NCBI GenBank assembly: GCA_001592805.2
Contig: CP051140.1
Span: forward strand, 869,501-933,500
DNA from: Peltaster fructicola
Taxonomy: Eukaryota > Ascomycota > Dothideomycetes
Length of the DNA stretch: 64,000 nt
Direction of reading: 5' to 3'
The notes below the pieces were generated by a model, which saw only the letters and a list, made by a program, of their open reading frames with translations, was not told the origin of the DNA and made no database searches. Below are positions 61,198 through 64,000 of this stretch, piece after piece. How positions within the stretch are numbered: the first letter of the stretch is position 1; each line of letters begins with the position of its first letter. A program made the translations under genes and the position numbers.

Positions 61198-62171
61198 ATG
61201 GCGCCTTCCGCTACTGAAATCGAATACATCAACGAGTCTGTACTCAAGGAGATCGATCTCAACGTTCAACACAATACAGAGGACCATGTCGCCTTCGGTA
61301 TGCTCGTTCTCCAAGCACGAGCGCGACCGACGACTAATTGTGTACAGGCGGAGATGACCAATGGTTCTACAACCCAAGCACCATGCGGTTCGACTTGAGC
61401 CGTGGCTCTGCGAAGAAGATCATACTTGATGCCGACGATGGCATACGAAACCACCGAGGAGTCATGATCGATCCAGCCAAATCACTGCTGGTAGTGATCG
61501 ACATGCAGAACCATTTCCTGCATCCCAAGCTTAACGACCACGCTGAAGGCATAAAGGTGGTCGAGCCCTTGACGAAAGTAATTGGCAAATGCAGAACGGA
61601 AGGCATACAAGTCTGTTGGCTGAACTGGGGCATTGATGATGAGGATCTGCGAGCGATGCCACCTGCTGTCACGCGTGGCTTCAATCGAGCAATGATCAAA
61701 GAGCGAGGACATGGCTGGCACGTGGGTCTTGGAGCAAAGCTACCAGACGAAGTTGGTGGTGAGCGGTGTTTGTTCAAAGGAACATGGAGCGCAGACATAT
61801 ACGAGCCACTCAAGCCACTTCTCACACCAGAGGACGTTCGCTTCGACAAGGCACGCATGTCGGGGTTATGGAGTCCAGAACTGCCATTTCATCGCTGGCT
61901 CCGAGAAAGTGGCAAGAAGACATTGCTATTTGCTGGCGTCAACACCGACCAGTGTCTGCTTGGAACACTCACAGATGCCTATTCCTGGGGTTGGGACTGC
62001 ATACTTATCGGCGACTGCGCGGCGACTATGACTGGACTCGGAGCACAGGCAGTCTGCGACTACAACATCGCTACTAACATGGGCTTCGTTACTGATTCGG
62101 ACACCTTCTGCCAAGCAGAGAGCACGATCGGTATGACTCCATCGGTGGAGCGCGAGGTCGAACTCGCATGA
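61198..62171 (+). CDS. Isochorismatase-family cysteine hydrolase
   Basis: Two exons, 61198-61297 and 61348-62171, with a 50-bp intron (GTATGC...GTACAG), give 307 residues. The fold and catalytic triad are visible: the Asp in LLVVIDMQNHFLHP, the Lys in RCLFKGTWSADIY and the Cys in GVNTDQCLLGTLTDAYSWG. Members hydrolyse amide or ether bonds of small molecules (isochorismate, nicotinamide, ureidoacrylate and others); the substrate of this one is unknown. The exon join gives HVAFGGDDQWFYNPSTMRFD, typical of the fungal subgroup with a longer N-terminus. No secretion signal is present. A secreted isochorismatase can act as a virulence factor in some filamentous pathogens, but nothing here shows that. 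Confidence 0.88.
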
Positions 62172-62667
62172 TTCTTCAGCCTTCTCTCTACGCGTTCGAA
62201 GCGGACCATGCTTGGTTTTGTGTTTTGCGACTGATAATAACTGATCTAGAGATACCAGATAGACGAACATGAAACGACCATTCCTCTGAGGGCCCTTGCG
62301 GCCTGTACCTCTCTATCGAGACGATCCTTGTGTAGCTAACTTTCAATTGTGGGTAGATTATGCTAAGTGCACCACTGACATGGCGAGTAGGCAGTGACAT
62401 TGTGCCATTGACAGTCGACCGAAGCTCGAGCACTCGCACGGCATTCCGCACAACGCGACATGTCCATTAGACTGCTCTTAGAGCATCGCAGCAGGGTGTC
62501 ACTGCTGCAAGGCATCACGTCACGATGAAGGTTAACAGCAATGCGGAGAAGCACGCGAGCTCCTTCCATATAGATAAGATATGAGCAGTCAATCGTAGCT
62601 ACATGTACATTTACACCTCACCCATCTGTGCAAACCATTATCGATCCGGCAGCTGAAACTACACAAT
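62172..62667. other. Spacer
   Basis: About 500 bp upstream of the PEBP gene. Nothing is recognised beyond promoter sequence. Confidence 0.45.
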
Positions 62668-63438
62668 ATGCTCGCTAGATGCAGTCTCTTGCCGCTGTTG
62701 TTCGGCGTTGTGTTCGCAGCAGAACAACAGCCACTTACTACAAGTCACAGTGTGGGACTTAACGAAGAGCTCCTCAACAAGTGAGAGGTCAGTGTGATAC
62801 ACCACGACAAAGGCTGACCCTAGCTAGACTTCATGATGCCAACATCATTCCCAACATCATCGATGCCTTCGTGCCAAAGGTTAACATCTCGGCATACTGG
62901 AAGAATGGCACAGCTCTGTACGGCAATGTCCTTGATCCTGAGAACCTCTCCAAGCGACCAACGATCGACTTTCTTGCCTGGCCTGAGGACTTGAGCATTA
63001 CCAAAAGGCACAAGATGCCGCAACTCACCCTTGCCCTCACAGATCCTGATGCTCCAAGTAACGACGATCCGAAGTGGTCTCAAGTATGCCATTGGCTGGC
63101 GACACATCCACCTTCTAACGGAGAGGATGTCCGATCGATGAAAAAGTCCTACAAGGAAATCATCGAGTACAAGCCACCAGGACCACCACCAAAGACCGGT
63201 ATGCATCGCTACATCCTCGTGGCATTAGCACCTCTGAACGGCACAACCGACAAGCTCCACTTGAGTAAGCCGAAGGATCGGCAGCATTGGGGCTATGATG
63301 GCAACAGAACCGGTGTGCGAGAGTGGGCTGAAGAGAACGGTCTCGGTGTGATAGGTCAGTATGCCTGATACATTGTGTCTGAGTGCTGACATTTGAGCAG
63401 GTGCGAACTTCTTCTATGCGCAGAACTCGAAGCAGTGA
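62668..63438 (+). CDS. Secreted phosphatidylethanolamine-binding protein (PEBP family)
   Basis: Three exons, 62668-62780, 62828-63354 and 63401-63438, with introns of 47 and 46 bp, encode 225 residues. A signal peptide is clear (MLARCSLLPLLFGVVFA). The PEBP core is visible: LTLALTDPDAPSNDDPKWSQ then VCHWLATH (anion-binding Asp-Pro-Asp and His), the PPGPPPKTGMHRYILVALAP loop, and the ending REWAEENGLGVIGANFFYAQ. PEBP proteins bind small ligands and, in yeast, inhibit carboxypeptidase Y. The signal peptide suggests secretion or vacuolar delivery. Exon 3 is only 38 bases and supplies the conserved NFFYAQ end, which supports the last junction. Confidence 0.92.
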
Positions 63439-63457
63439 GCATCGACCAGAAACATAA

Positions 63458-64000
63458 CTAAGTCGCCTTCTTCTTGTTATCGCCAGCCTTGTATGCAGCT
63501 GCGCGACGTGCACTCCTGTTCGTGGGCTTGCCCTTCCTCTTTGCCGCTTTACCAAGCTTTAAGCCAGAGTTCTTCTGTTTCGAGCTCGCTCTGTGCCCTT
63601 CGAACACGAACGACTCAGGACCTTTGAAGCCAGGCGGAGCAGTAGCTGCTGCAGCCTTGCCCATCAGCTTGCCTAGTCGACCTCGCAGAGTCGCCTCGCC
63701 AGGTGTAATTTTCCGTTGGTAGCCTTCAGACTGCCCTGGCTTGCCTTTTGATTTGTCTGCCGTGGGCTTGCTTCTCTTCATAGCCTTCGCTCTGGTGACT
63801 CTGAGCTTGCGAGGTAGCATAGGAGGTGCCTTCTTGCCATCCTCGGACAATGCCCCTTCGACAGCATTCTCGTCCGTGAACTGAACATACGCAATACCTA
63901 TGCCAACTCTAGTGTTCTTGTCTCGAATCACTCGGACACTCTCGACAGTGCCATGCTTGGCGAAGAGCCTCCAGAGTCCTTCCTCGACATCTGACGGCTT
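63458..64000 (-). CDS. nop12: Nucleolar protein 12 (RRM protein), 3' part
   Basis: The minus-strand frame is open from the window end to the stop at 63458, giving about 180 C-terminal residues of a longer protein. The second RNA-recognition motif is evident: KPSDVEEGLWRLFAKHGTVE, SVRVIRDKNTRVGIGIAYVQ (RNP1) and the linker GKKAPPMLPRKLRVTRAK. A basic Lys/Gly/Arg-rich tail follows (KRKGKPTNRSARRAAAYKAG). This arrangement and the PPMLPRKLRVTRAK wording fit Nop12, which works in 60S ribosome maturation in the nucleolus. The N-terminal part, including RRM1, lies beyond the window. The gene converges on the PEBP gene with only about 20 bp between their ends. Confidence 0.85.
   Translation of the reverse strand, partial: KPSDVEEGLWRLFAKHGTVESVRVIRDKNTRVGIGIAYVQFTDENAVEGALSEDGKKAPPMLPRKLRVTRAKAMKRSKPTADKSKGKPGQSEGYQRKITPGEATLRGRLGKLMGKAAAATAPPGFKGPESFVFEGHRASSKQKNSGLKLGKAAKRKGKPTNRSARRAAAYKAGDNKKKAT

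Overview
The window looks like nuclear DNA of a filamentous ascomycete (Pezizomycotina). A Dothideomycete, perhaps close to Mycosphaerellaceae, is my best guess, but that is inference. The evidence is: genes with short introns of about 44-75 bp that begin GTATGT/GTAAGT/GTGAGT and carry CTAAC/CTGAC branch-like sites; fungal-specific families (Zn2Cys6 regulator, PKS-NRPS, 2EXR, HVA1/TUDOR, PMT4); and dense conserved ascomycete housekeeping genes. I saw no transposon, rRNA, tRNA or CRISPR array.

Left flank (1-15.3 kb): an SH3BGR/thioredoxin-like protein with a long repetitive disordered tail, an uncharacterised basic/Ser-rich protein, a gene-poor stretch (about 4.1-6.5 kb), a DUF5872 + HVA1-TUDOR fusion, an uncharacterised membrane protein, a BAHD/condensation-type acyltransferase, the O-mannosyltransferase PMT4 and ribulose-phosphate 3-epimerase.

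Centre (15.7-38.8 kb): a secondary-metabolite gene cluster. In order it holds an AflR-like Zn2Cys6 regulator, a small calycin-like protein, an 11.8-kb PKS-NRPS (KS-AT-DH-MT-ER0-KR-ACP-C-A-T-R), a small membrane protein, a DHA2-type MFS transporter, a cytochrome P450, a trans-acting enoyl reductase and an alpha/beta hydrolase. PKS-NRPS, trans-ER, hydrolase and a small putative pericyclase match the core gene set of cytochalasan-type pathways, so a cytochalasan-like or related acyl-pyrrolinone product is a reasonable guess. A 9-mer, CGCCGAATG, occurs in the three divergent promoters of this cluster (four exact copies and one near copy), and I did not notice it elsewhere. It is a good candidate for the pathway regulator's site. 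Several cluster genes show reading-frame interruptions with no convincing intron, so the cluster may be decaying, or the sequence may contain errors.

Right flank (39.4-64 kb): ordinary genes. These are a SAM-methyltransferase-like protein, LSM2, a small secreted protein, two membrane proteins of unknown role, a 2EXR protein, a C-terminal chitinase fragment, RAD17, PTA1/symplekin, COA3, a complex I 17.8-kDa-type subunit, a small lysine-rich protein, dynamin-like VPS1 (with an in-frame TAG near its end), an isochorismatase-family hydrolase, a secreted PEBP-family protein and, running off the end, NOP12.
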